Below, piece by piece: positions 42,872 to 50,891 of a stretch of DNA of 64,000 nucleotides. This stretch comes from Flavisolibacter tropicus (lineage in GTDB: Bacteria > Bacteroidota > Bacteroidia > Chitinophagales > Chitinophagaceae): the NCBI RefSeq assembly GCF_001644645.1, contig NZ_CP011390.1:4791501-4855500 (forward strand), given 5' to 3'. A program made the translations under genes and the position numbers. Below the pieces are notes generated by a model. It saw only the letters and a program-made list of their open reading frames with translations, was not told the DNA's origin and searched no databases. Position 1 is the first letter of the stretch, and each line of letters opens with the position of its first letter.

Positions 42872-44521
42872 ATGATCAAGTACCTCCTCTTTTTAAGCAG
42901 TTTTGCCACACTACAGGCTGCTGCACAGAAAACGGCTGTTTCTAAAAACATTCAGCAGGCCATGGATCGTATTGATACCAATACGATTCGCTCTCATATA
43001 GCTTACCTGGCCGACGATCGCTTAAAGGGGCGTCTTCCTGGTACGGAGGGCTACCAAATGGCGGTGGATTATGTGATTGACCAATATAAAAAAATGGGGG
43101 TAGCACCCGGTGGCGATAATGGTTCATATACCCAAAAACTGATCCTGCGTAAATCTATTGTCAACAATACATCGGCTGTTGCTGTGTTGAAAGATGGTAA
43201 TGGCAATATCGACTCGTTGGTATTTGCCAAAGACTTTGCGCCGGCACCGCACCCTATGAAAGCCAATGCGGTTGCAGAAGGCAAGTTGGTGTTTGTGGGT
43301 TATGGAGTAGAAATTCCCAACTTCTACTCCGATTATGCGGGTGTGGATGTAAAAGGAAAAATAGTGGTGTTTGTAAACGGTGTACCTGATGGCCTGCATT
43401 CTACGCTGGCTGCGCATTTCTCTAATGCCGGTAATAAAATGACAACAGCGTATGAAAAAGGAGCAGCAGGTGTAGTTAGTATCAACCTGATGGCACGTGG
43501 GGCTGCCACCGCCAGTCCTGTGCTGCAAGCTAATGTGGCCTTGAATCCTGAAAAAACGGTTGCTTATGGCCGTGGGTTTGTGGGCAATCTGCCGCTTGTG
43601 TTGAATGGTTATAAATCTTTGCTGGGCCGTTTGTTCCTGAACTCAGGTAAAAAGCTGGAGCAAGTATTGGCAGATATTAAAAACAAAAAACCGTCTTCAT
43701 TTGAATTGCCTGTAACGCTGGCTGCCAGTTATGCTACTACGCACAACGATTTTGAGAGCTATAATGTAGTAGGACTTATTCCCGGATCAGACAAGCAATT
43801 AAAGAAAGAATATGTAGTGCACTCTGCGCATTTGGATCACGTAGGAATTGGCAAGCCGGTTAATGGCGACTCTATCTACAACGGTGCTCATGATAATGCA
43901 TCGGGCGTAGCATCACTATTGGAAATAGCACGCGTTTATAAATCTTCTGGTGCCAAACCCAAGCGTTCTATATTGATCGTAATGGTAACAGGTGAAGAAA
44001 TGGGACTTATTGGTTCTTCCTATTTCGCGGCCAATCCTACAGTACCTAAGTCGTCTATTGTAGCCGATGTAAATACCGATATGCCTACCTTGATTGCGCC
44101 ATTGCTATCTGTAGTGCCCTTGGGTGCTGAGCATTCCAGCCTGATGGATAATGTGCAGTTTGCAGCTGGCCATCTTGGACTGGATATAGAAAAAGATCCA
44201 GAGCCAGCAGAGAACCGCTTTGTACGTAGCGACCAATACAGTTTTGTAATGAGTGGTATTCCGGCCCTGCACATTAAGTATGGCAACAAAACAAATACAC
44301 CAGGATTTGATATGGTGAAATTTGTAAAAGAATGGCGTGCTAAATACTATCACCAGGCGGCTGATGGTATGGATGGCATCTTTGATTTTGCTGCCGCTAA
44401 AACCTATGTGAAGTTGAACTTTTTGATCAGCTATTCCATTGCGCAAAATACTGCGCGACCTACCTGGAATAAAGGCGATTTATTTGGACCTGCGGAGAAA
44501 GAAGGTGTAGCCAGTAAATAA
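42872..44521 (+). CDS. M28 family metallopeptidase with PA domain
   Basis: A 549-residue secreted zinc peptidase (signal to LQAAAQ). A protease-associated domain is inserted at about 135-280 (VFVGYGVEIPNFYSDYAGVDVKGKIVVFVNG). The M28 active site has SAHLDHVG (His and Asp ligands), AHDNASGVASLLEIARVY, TGEEMGLIGS (general base Glu) and a final ALHIKYG His. Predicted aminopeptidase, releasing N-terminal residues in the periplasm or outside. It ends at a terminator. Confidence 0.94.
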   Translation: MIKYLLFLSSFATLQAAAQKTAVSKNIQQAMDRIDTNTIRSHIAYLADDRLKGRLPGTEGYQMAVDYVIDQYKKMGVAPGGDNGSYTQKLILRKSIVNNTSAVAVLKDGNGNIDSLVFAKDFAPAPHPMKANAVAEGKLVFVGYGVEIPNFYSDYAGVDVKGKIVVFVNGVPDGLHSTLAAHFSNAGNKMTTAYEKGAAGVVSINLMARGAATASPVLQANVALNPEKTVAYGRGFVGNLPLVLNGYKSLLGRLFLNSGKKLEQVLADIKNKKPSSFELPVTLAASYATTHNDFESYNVVGLIPGSDKQLKKEYVVHSAHLDHVGIGKPVNGDSIYNGAHDNASGVASLLEIARVYKSSGAKPKRSILIVMVTGEEMGLIGSSYFAANPTVPKSSIVADVNTDMPTLIAPLLSVVPLGAEHSSLMDNVQFAAGHLGLDIEKDPEPAENRFVRSDQYSFVMSGIPALHIKYGNKTNTPGFDMVKFVKEWRAKYYHQAADGMDGIFDFAAAKTYVKLNFLISYSIAQNTARPTWNKGDLFGPAEKEGVASK

Positions 44522-44555
44522 GAATCGTTTAGAATAATTATAATCGAACTACCAT

Positions 44556-44589
44556 AAAAAGAGGAGGCATGAAAATGCCTCCTCTTTTT
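44556..44589 (+). terminator. Terminator of the M28 peptidase gene
   Basis: A perfect 15-bp stem AAAAAGAGGAGGCAT/ATGCCTCCTCTTTTT with a GAAA loop and T tail, 34 bp past the stop. Confidence 0.9.
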
Positions 44590-44957
44590 ATTTTTAAGGA
44601 AAGCTGTTTTAGGAGAAAATTGGGCGATGCATAGTTGAATCAAATAGCTATTGTTTTAAATAAGACTTCTGGCAAAAGCTTACCCGGACTCTAGATGAGC
44701 TTTAGCCAACCCCGTAAGGATACGGAGTTGGTCAGAACTCTGGTAGGCTTGGGGCAGAAAGTGGGCTTACCTTTTAGAGTAGAAAAAGGCTAGTATGTGC
44801 TGCCGAGACCACGGTATTCTTTCTTATAGCCGGCAGCTAAAAGCTCATAGTTTGCTTTTATTACATGTGTATAACTAAAGGTGGCGGAAGACTTGGAAAG
44901 GGGTGGTTAGAATGGTAGATTTGCTAAATAATTTAGTATTAAACCGCTTCTTACCGT
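44590..44957. other. Intergenic region with degenerate REP-like hairpin
   Basis: It holds the copy of the CCAACTCCGTA/TACGGAGTTGG repeat (44706-44731, one mismatch), then GTCAGAA as at 8231. No gene is supported. Confidence 0.55.
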
Positions 44958-45455
44958 ATGGCTAAACAAACGAATCAATACTATATTGGCCGGCAGGGCA
45001 ACCTGCTCTACTACCAGTGGCGGGATGTCTTTTGTATACGCACCAAGGGTACGCTGGATAAAAAACGCTTCTATGAAGACAAAGCCTTTGAAGGCAGTAG
45101 AAAACGGGCGGTGGAGTTTGGTGAGGCCAGTAAGCTGGCTGCGAAAATATACGAGCAACTACCTGCAGTATTAAAAGTACGTGGGTTCATTGGTAGGGTT
45201 ACAGGGCTTGTGCATCGAAAGTTGATGGCAGGCAAAAGTAGGGAAACGGTTATGCTGGAATTGTTGATGGAGTATGGCGTTATAACTAAAGCAATGTTTG
45301 AAAGGCTGGGAGGTAAGGAGCGTATAAATAGTCAACATTCTACGTTGTCACGCTATGGGATAAACGAAAATATAAATTTTTATTTCTGGTGGGTGAATGA
45401 CAGTGGTGTTTTGCAGCAACAATGTACAAAAGCACTGGAACCGCCGAGTGGTTAA
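44958..45455 (+). CDS. Uncharacterised basic protein of a Bacteroidota family
   Basis: A 165-residue protein: MAKQTNQYYIGRQGNLLYYQWRDVFCIRTKGTLDKKRFYEDKAFEGSRKRAVEFGEASKLAAKIYEQLP. The layout (short N-terminal beta part, a RTKxTLDKKRF motif, then a helix with SRKRAxEFGEASKLAAKIYE) resembles, from memory, a small uncharacterised family found in accessory regions of this phylum. It is basic and has no signal peptide or enzyme motif. Function is unknown; nucleic-acid binding is only a guess from the charge. Confidence 0.65.
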   Translation: MAKQTNQYYIGRQGNLLYYQWRDVFCIRTKGTLDKKRFYEDKAFEGSRKRAVEFGEASKLAAKIYEQLPAVLKVRGFIGRVTGLVHRKLMAGKSRETVMLELLMEYGVITKAMFERLGGKERINSQHSTLSRYGINENINFYFWWVNDSGVLQQQCTKALEPPSG

Positions 45456-45560
45456 GTGTAATCATTTTTCCTGTCAAGCATTCTTTGCTGCTACATCAGG
45501 TTCAAACATGCAGCACATGTTCCAGGCTATTAGAGCCGTCTGAAAAAGCGAAACAAGGTG

Positions 45561-45908
45561 TTAAGTATTGTGTCTATTTACTACTCGCCTTTGCTTTTTG
45601 TTTATTATTGAGTTAAAAGCTGTTATTTCAATTGCGCCAAGTATCCACCAGGTTGGCCATCTTAACCAAATATAGAGAAGATTGAAGCCGTCAACTATTT
45701 CAAATTTTCTATAGACATTAGCCACTTCAACTTTTGAAGAAAGCATTGGGAAGATGATAAACAGTATAGCAAAGCGAATAACAATGACTTTCCAACTAAT
45801 CTCCTTTACTATATCAAATTTCAACAACAGTATGTTGAATAAAATGATTACCGATAGTAGTATAATATCAAAATAACCAAAAAGAGTAAAGGGCGTAGCT
45901 GGTTCCAT
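45561..45908 (-). CDS. Hypothetical membrane protein
   Basis: A 115-residue protein from MEPATPFTLFGYFDIILLSVIILFNILLL, with three to four hydrophobic segments (about 10-28, 38-56, 78-98). A longer start at 45938 is less likely. No domain is recognised. AT-rich composition hints at an accessory gene. Confidence 0.5.
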   Translation of the reverse strand: MEPATPFTLFGYFDIILLSVIILFNILLLKFDIVKEISWKVIVIRFAILFIIFPMLSSKVEVANVYRKFEIVDGFNLLYIWLRWPTWWILGAIEITAFNSIINKKQRRVVNRHNT

Positions 45909-45982
45909 TCTAAAGTTTAAGCATTTAGTAAAGTACAATTCTATGACAAGGAATTTGAAATATTGAATAAATCATCTTTTTA

Positions 45983-46173
45983 GGTCCCCGCCATGTCTCC
46001 TAAGCCTGGCTTAGTGTGTTAGCAGGGACACGGCGGTAGCAGGAGTACTGACTGGATCTTTTCTCAGTGGTTGCTTTGAAGAAATACAAGAAAGCAGGTT
46101 GCCTTACTTGTCTCGACTGCCACCGTGTCCCTTCCTGTGCACAAGCCCACCCAAAGGAGACACGGCGGGAACC
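45983..46173. mobile_element. MITE-like element, 191 bp, about 60-bp terminal inverted repeats
   Basis: The left arm (45983-46042) and the right arm (46115-46173) are imperfect reverse complements over about 60 bp, sharing GGT(C/T)CCCGCC(A/G)TGTCTCCT and GGGACACGG. The inner 70 bp encode nothing. There is no transposase. A single left arm recurs at 47262-47316. Confidence 0.7.
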
Positions 46174-46200
46174 GAACTTCTATTATAGTTCTTAATCGTC

Positions 46201-46596
46201 TTACTCTTTAAGTTTACGGAAAAGTAAAGGCATGGTTTCCACATCCAGCGCCTCCATATCTATAAGCTTCAATGATTTGACCATTTTTAGCGTAGTAGAT
46301 TTATACGTTTGGAAATGCGGTGTCTTTAAATGCGCCTCATAGGCTTCTTTGCTGGCATATATTTCCAGGATCCTTATATGGGTTGGCGCCTCTTTCTGAT
46401 ACATGGGATAAATGGAAATAACGCCCGGTTCTAATTGTACAGATGCTTTGGACTCCTCTTTGAGAATGGTTTTGTATTGGTCAATATAGCTTGAGTCTAT
46501 TTCAATTTCTGATAAGCGTATCAACATAATATTCTTTTGTGCAAAAACAGTTTGTGATAATAGAAGAATCAGTATACTAATTGCGCCATGTTTCAT
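46201..46596 (-). CDS. Secreted antibiotic-biosynthesis-monooxygenase-like protein
   Basis: A 131-residue protein with a signal peptide (MKHGAISILILLLSQTVFAQ) and a single dimeric alpha/beta barrel domain of the ABM/quinol monooxygenase type: MLIRLSEIEIDSSYIDQYKTILKEESKASVQLEPGVISIYPMYQK, then RILEIYASKEAYEAHLKTPHFQTYK. Members act on quinones or haem; here export suggests a periplasmic role. No operon partner. Confidence 0.87.
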   Translation of the reverse strand: MKHGAISILILLLSQTVFAQKNIMLIRLSEIEIDSSYIDQYKTILKEESKASVQLEPGVISIYPMYQKEAPTHIRILEIYASKEAYEAHLKTPHFQTYKSTTLKMVKSLKLIDMEALDVETMPLLFRKLKE

Positions 46597-46687
46597 TTGA
46601 TTAGGTTGTTACTGATGAACATAATAATTTCTTTTCATTCTTGTATAAAATCGATCGGTTTAGGTCTCTGCAAAGAAGAGAGCCTCG

Positions 46688-47212
46688 CTACTGTAGAACC
46701 ATAGGCTCTCCTTTTTTCCTTTGGTTAAAGTTATCACCACCATTTTTCCGTGATCGTTTTAGGCCTGCAATTTTGGGATTGAATTTAGCCTGGTGGTAAA
46801 ATGTAATAAATATTGCATTTTGTTGGATATGAGGGAAGTAGTTCTTATCCACTTTTGCTTTCTCTATAACAGTAATGCTTTTGACTTTGCTGCTATTCAG
46901 TACTGCATTTACAAATTCTGCTACTTGATAAGATTCAATGATGTCTAGTTTATACTGATATTGTCCATTTACAATATATAGGCTGGAGTAAGGTTCTTTA
47001 TTCCTTGTATTATTTGTAGTATGAACCAGGTTTGACCGATTGAATTTTATAGTGTCTGTGTAAATAGCTTGTTTCAAGCTGTCCATAAACGGTATAAGCC
47101 TATCTCCATTAATTATAAGTATAGAGTCTGTCTGGGTTGCTTCCTTGTCTGATTGAGCAACAACTTGAGTATAGAGCAATACAAAAAGTAAAGTCAAAAC
47201 ACCAATTCGCAT
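46688..47212 (-). CDS. Exported protein with TonB-plug-like segment
   Basis: A 174-residue protein from MRIGVLTLLFVLLYTQVVAQ (signal peptide); the ATG at 47236 adds eight residues. Residues about 75-145 (SSLYIVNGQYQYKLDIIESYQVAEFVNAVLNSSKVKSITVIEKAKVDKNYF) resemble the TonB-dependent receptor plug pattern, YIVDG..sI.VL, but no barrel follows. The C-terminus is basic (KRSRKNGGDNFNQRKK). Function unknown. It ends at a GAGAGCCT/AGGCTCTC hairpin. Confidence 0.6.
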   Translation of the reverse strand: MRIGVLTLLFVLLYTQVVAQSDKEATQTDSILIINGDRLIPFMDSLKQAIYTDTIKFNRSNLVHTTNNTRNKEPYSSLYIVNGQYQYKLDIIESYQVAEFVNAVLNSSKVKSITVIEKAKVDKNYFPHIQQNAIFITFYHQAKFNPKIAGLKRSRKNGGDNFNQRKKGEPMVLQ

Positions 47213-47261
47213 AGTGAGTATAATTACGGCTGACAATTAAATATACGCAACTGCTTATGAG

Positions 47262-47316
47262 TTTTAAGGCCCCTGCCGTGTCTCCTAAGTTTGAATTAGT
47301 GTGTTAGCAGGGACAA
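47262..47316. repeat. Solo left arm of the 45983 element
   Basis: It shares the TGTCTCCTAAG and TTAGTGTGTTAGCAGGGACA blocks of the 45983-46042 arm. No right arm is present. Confidence 0.65.
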
Positions 47317-47342
47317 AGTGTGGACTGAGAAACTACTAGCAA

Positions 47343-48500
47343 TCATTTCATTTGTATCAAAACATTCTTATAGTTTGCCTGAAAGGCTGCCCAATCCGTT
47401 TGCTTGAAAAATATAGTGTTTAAAAAAGTGGTAACAGCATTTACAGTCAGCTCGCCTGCTTTTTTGCCGCCAATAGGTCCAAATCGATTTCGATATTTTG
47501 TAGGTATGGAATCCATAGGTAAATGTGCGGCATCCAAAAAATCGCCGTGTAACATGCCGGGTACTTTCAAGCGTATAGTGGTTGCAGCCTTTGCTGAATT
47601 GAATTCAAACTGGCCATCTCTTCTTTTTTCATTGCGTTCAGTGCCCCATTGTTCCACAGCTAAATCTTCTACATCATCGGGCTGTGTAGTAATGTATAAA
47701 ATAGGTTGAGTGGGTTGTGCGGATTTTGCAGCCTCAATAACATCGCCATCTAAATTAACCAGGGCTTTGATCTGGGCGCTTTTGCTACCTGTCAGCAATG
47801 TGGCAGCACCTGAAATGGAATGTCCAACAGCAGCCACTTTTTCTAGATCCAGTGCTGCCGCCAGAGGCCAGCTACTATTCTTATTAAGGCGTTCAAGTTG
47901 CTGTACAGCAAATAGCATATCTTCTGCCTGTAAGGCATAGCGATCAATACGGCCACCAGTCCACTGTCCAAAGGACTGATCAGGGAATTGCACTGCTTGC
48001 GAAACAGGCTGGCCGGCCAGCGCTACTACGATATAACCCTTTCTGACTAAGGGGAGGATCAGTTCGGAATAGTCGGTTGGCAACCACCCCATGCCTGGAG
48101 AAAATAAAATAACGGGATGCTTCTCCTGAACTTTCTCCTTTTGACTCGTTCCTGTAAAGGTGGCTTGTGCCATTTTATTAGCAGCCCACCCCCCTAATTT
48201 GGAAGCCATAGCTTCAAAGTGTTGCCGTTGCCAGGCTTCTGTTGGTAATACGGGTTGTTGCAGCGGTTGTTGATTGGCGTTAGCTAGAGGATAATAAAGA
48301 AAAACGGATAGCTCTCTTTCTTTCCTTTGTGGATCTCGCCAATGCTCCCACACTCTGCCCACACTATAGTTGCCAGGATTGTTGGAAACTTGAAAGGGAG
48401 ATATGTTCTTATCGAAATATTGCGCAGCAGAATCTTCTGAATGACACCCAGATAAGACTACCCAAATAGTGAGGGTTACTATGCGAGTCAATTTTTTCAT
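47343..48500 (-). CDS. Alpha/beta hydrolase lipoprotein (PAF-acetylhydrolase-like)
   Basis: A 385-residue lipoprotein (lipobox LSGC, C19) with nucleophile elbow G226-H-S228-I-S-G (GHSISG) and the oxyanion segment VILFSPGMGWLPTDYSELILPLVRKGY. LVNLDGDV carries the probable acid and LHGDFLDAAHL the His. The layout matches platelet-activating-factor acetylhydrolase II/dienelactone-hydrolase-like proteins. Likely an esterase of the periplasm or outer membrane. Confidence 0.9.
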   Translation of the reverse strand: MKKLTRIVTLTIWVVLSGCHSEDSAAQYFDKNISPFQVSNNPGNYSVGRVWEHWRDPQRKERELSVFLYYPLANANQQPLQQPVLPTEAWQRQHFEAMASKLGGWAANKMAQATFTGTSQKEKVQEKHPVILFSPGMGWLPTDYSELILPLVRKGYIVVALAGQPVSQAVQFPDQSFGQWTGGRIDRYALQAEDMLFAVQQLERLNKNSSWPLAAALDLEKVAAVGHSISGAATLLTGSKSAQIKALVNLDGDVIEAAKSAQPTQPILYITTQPDDVEDLAVEQWGTERNEKRRDGQFEFNSAKAATTIRLKVPGMLHGDFLDAAHLPMDSIPTKYRNRFGPIGGKKAGELTVNAVTTFLNTIFFKQTDWAAFQANYKNVLIQMK

Positions 48501-48680
48501 AGCCTGTTTCTTTTACCAGTAAGAGTCAAATTATACGAGGCGGCGACTGGTCATTCAAATTTAGGCGCTTTTTTATAACAGGTTTAACAGCTACTCGACT
48601 AATGCGGGTATGCAAGGTTGTTAGACGAGCCTTTTTTGCTGTGCTTATGTAGCGATAGAGTCTGTGTTGTTTTTTCGTTG

Positions 48681-48701
48681 CCGTTGGTCGCCGACCAACG
48701 G
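48681..48701. repeat. Palindrome CCGTTGGTCG-C-CGACCAACGG
   Basis: Perfect 10-bp arms. Together with flanking GTTG it forms a 20-bp sequence (48677-48696) whose exact reverse complement lies at 49054-49073. Confidence 0.75.
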
Positions 48702-48873
48702 TTCTTTAATTGACTAATGCATGTCCCTTTAATGAGAGCATTGCGCGCAACTTTTTACTGCCGTGTACAAAGGAACTTAATGAACCACCATTAGTGTATT
48801 ACAATTCCTTTGCAGCATTTGAAGACGGTAATGATTCTTTTCAGTTGCTGACACAGTTTTAGGATATATAGAA

Positions 48874-49069
48874 CCGTTGGTCGGCGACCCCAAGTGTCCG
48901 AAAGCTATAATAGACAGTAGAGAGCGTACTCTTTGAAGCAGTTTCCTTTGCGCCCCTCTGCGGTTTCTCTGTGGCCTTTGCGGTAAAAAAACAACCGCAA
49001 AGCCGCGCAAAGAAGGCGCAAAGCAACGCAAAGAACAACATTCGAACACTTAGGGTCGGCGACCAACGG
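48874..49069. mobile_element. MITE-like element, 196 bp, 29-bp terminal inverted repeats
   Basis: Left arm 48874-48902 and right arm 49041-49069 match at 26 of 29 positions as reverse complements. The inner part has CTTTGCGG-type and CCGCAAAG-type blocks in opposite orientation. No coding capacity; the termini carry the same GGTCGGCGACC core as the outer copy at 48677. Confidence 0.65.
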
Positions 49070-49103
49070 CAACAAAAGGAAAGCTCGGGTGTTGTGCGAT
49101 GGC

Positions 49104-49706
49104 TTATTCTACAAACTGCTCCCCCGAAGCATATTTATAGCCAACAAACTTTACAAGTAATAAAAAAGCTATTAATAAGCAAATCATTAATAGCCAGCCA
49201 AAGCTAACCTTATACCTCTTCCCACTTATACATATAGAGGGCTGTCTTTTGAAAAGCAGAGCGATAGCGCATACAACCAACCCTGTTACCCAAAGGATTC
49301 TAAAGAAAAGCTTGTTTTTGTGCTTATGAATTTGGGCTACCTCAAAATTCAAGTACTCATAACCATTTTTAGAAAGGGCGTATATTTCTTTATCCTTTGT
49401 TAGGATGGTTACGGTATCTCCGGCATCAACCTCTGATTTGAATTTAGTATAGTCCATATACTTGTAATCGATTCCTGATATTTTATACTTTGCCTCTTCT
49501 TCCTTAAAGTATAACTCAATCCAGTAGTTTTTTCCCTTTCCTGCGCTAGCCTTAAAAGCAGGCCGGTATGCTAGTGTATGTTTTTTTTCGTTTAATTCAT
49601 GTTTGTCATCAATTGGTCTTAGAAAAAAAGTCAATGCAAAGAAGAACAAGAATACAAACACTCCGATTCGAAACTGCTCTTTTATCTCTTGCCACTTAGT
49701 ATCCAT
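49104..49706 (-). CDS. Hypothetical membrane protein (3 TM)
   Basis: A 200-residue protein: a TM helix at about 12-30 (IGVFVFLFFFALTFFL), a beta-rich soluble domain (about 40-125: YWIELYFKEEEAKYKISGIDYKYMDYTKFKSEVDAGDTVTILTKDKEIYAL), then TM helices at about 133-150 and 168-190. No named family is assigned; the middle domain might be a small OB- or PH-like fold. Adjacent to the repeat region. Confidence 0.6.
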   Translation of the reverse strand: MDTKWQEIKEQFRIGVFVFLFFFALTFFLRPIDDKHELNEKKHTLAYRPAFKASAGKGKNYWIELYFKEEEAKYKISGIDYKYMDYTKFKSEVDAGDTVTILTKDKEIYALSKNGYEYLNFEVAQIHKHKNKLFFRILWVTGLVVCAIALLFKRQPSICISGKRYKVSFGWLLMICLLIAFLLLVKFVGYKYASGEQFVE

Positions 49707-49949
49707 AGTATTGCGTACAACAAGTAAATATAAGCAACTGCCTAAGACTTTTAACTACTTACGAAATCTGCTATAGTAAAGAGATTAGCAATGTCTTGCT
49801 GTTGCGTTTTTGATGTTTCTGATTTTACATTGCCTCTGCTGTAATGTGAAATGGGAAACATGGAAAACGAAACTATTAAAAGAGTAAAGTCAGATGTTAT
49901 TAAACAGCGTTTATGAACAAATCATAAAATAGGGTTTCACTCTTACTTG

Positions 49950-50684
49950 TCAGAAGTCGCAATAATCAGTTGAGCCAGTCAGTTCTGCCCAACGTGCAGA
50001 AAGCAGTTTAGCATAATCAAGTGAGAACAAACCATAGGAGCCTAGTGCGTAACCATCATTGGCTTCTACCAGTAAGGTCTCTCCTTTATCCGTTACACCA
50101 AAGTCCATAGCATAACCATTGGGTGCCGATGTATAGCTTTTCAGCGCCTCCTGAATGATCGTAGGGTCGTAATGAAGGCGCCAGTCGCCACGGTAGGGCC
50201 TTACGTCTATGATCTTACCATAGCGTACATAACATCTCCATTCACTTAGAAAGGATACCGGTTCAGAACACCAGATCTCTATATCCTCTAATGGGTTGTA
50301 GCAACCAATCAGGTCGCGTTCTTCTTTAAGCAATACACCGGGAAAGGTTTTTAGTGACCTTGCCGGTTTAATAAATACGTTTCGTTGATTGGTATTACGC
50401 ACTATTGCGTGTACAGTGGATTTCCAAACCTTACGACCTAGAAAGGGATGTAATTCCTCAGGGTAATCTAAAGGGTCAGGAAAAGGGATATTCAGATTTT
50501 CAAAAGCACTCTTAATATCTCCAATGCCACCAACCACTACATCTTCAGGCTGACTATCAGTTAGGAGGCGTGCATCTTTAAAGGGGCATATCTCCCAGCC
50601 AAGATGCCGGAAGCCATCTAGGGCAATAAAAGAATTGATATTAGAACATTCGTTGTCTGATCCTTTTTGGATATATACTCTCAT
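49950..50684 (-). CDS. ATP-grasp domain protein (DUF4343-like)
   Basis: A 244-residue soluble protein with an ATP-grasp core: FIKPARSLKTFPGVLL (nucleotide lysine region), SEPVSFLSEWRCYVRYGKIIDVRPYRGDWRLHYDP and a final MDFGVTDKGETLLVEANDGYALGSYG metal-binding block. It looks like ATP-grasp enzymes that join peptides or modify proteins, but the substrate is unknown. It is divergent from glyS. Confidence 0.85.
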   Translation of the reverse strand: MRVYIQKGSDNECSNINSFIALDGFRHLGWEICPFKDARLLTDSQPEDVVVGGIGDIKSAFENLNIPFPDPLDYPEELHPFLGRKVWKSTVHAIVRNTNQRNVFIKPARSLKTFPGVLLKEERDLIGCYNPLEDIEIWCSEPVSFLSEWRCYVRYGKIIDVRPYRGDWRLHYDPTIIQEALKSYTSAPNGYAMDFGVTDKGETLLVEANDGYALGSYGLFSLDYAKLLSARWAELTGSTDYCDF

Positions 50685-50878
50685 TAGCAGTCCGGTTTGT
50701 GGTGCTACGAAATAGTCTTTACCCTTGCAGGCCTTGGTATTCCGTATTAGCGCAAAAGGTTGAAGATAATCAATGTTTGATTTGTCGGTGGATTGTGAAA
50801 GGGGAGTAGTTGGCCCTCAGCATCTTTGGAAATAAGGAACTTAACTATTATACGCTATCCCAAAAAGCAAAAGAGCCT

Positions 50879-50886
50879 TACTTTTG
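50879..50886 (+). promoter_or_regulatory. -7 box (TACTTTTG) of glyS
   Basis: Perfect TAnnTTTG match, ending 5 nt before the ATG at 50892. Supports the later start codon and a near-leaderless transcript. Confidence 0.45.
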
Positions 50887-50891
50887 TCGCC

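Larger units (their letters stand above)
48501..49103. other. 603-bp intergenic region with repeat elements
   Basis: It contains the CCGTTGGTCG palindrome (48681-48701), the 196-bp element with 29-bp terminal inverted repeats (48874-49069) and a low-complexity inner part (CTTTGCG...GCAAAG). Short frames here are not judged coding. Confidence 0.6.

Noticed and set aside
48777..49207. Short frames in the 48.8-49.2 kb repeat region
   Set aside because: They are made of the MITE-like repeat (CTTTGCG/GCAAAG) and have no independent support.
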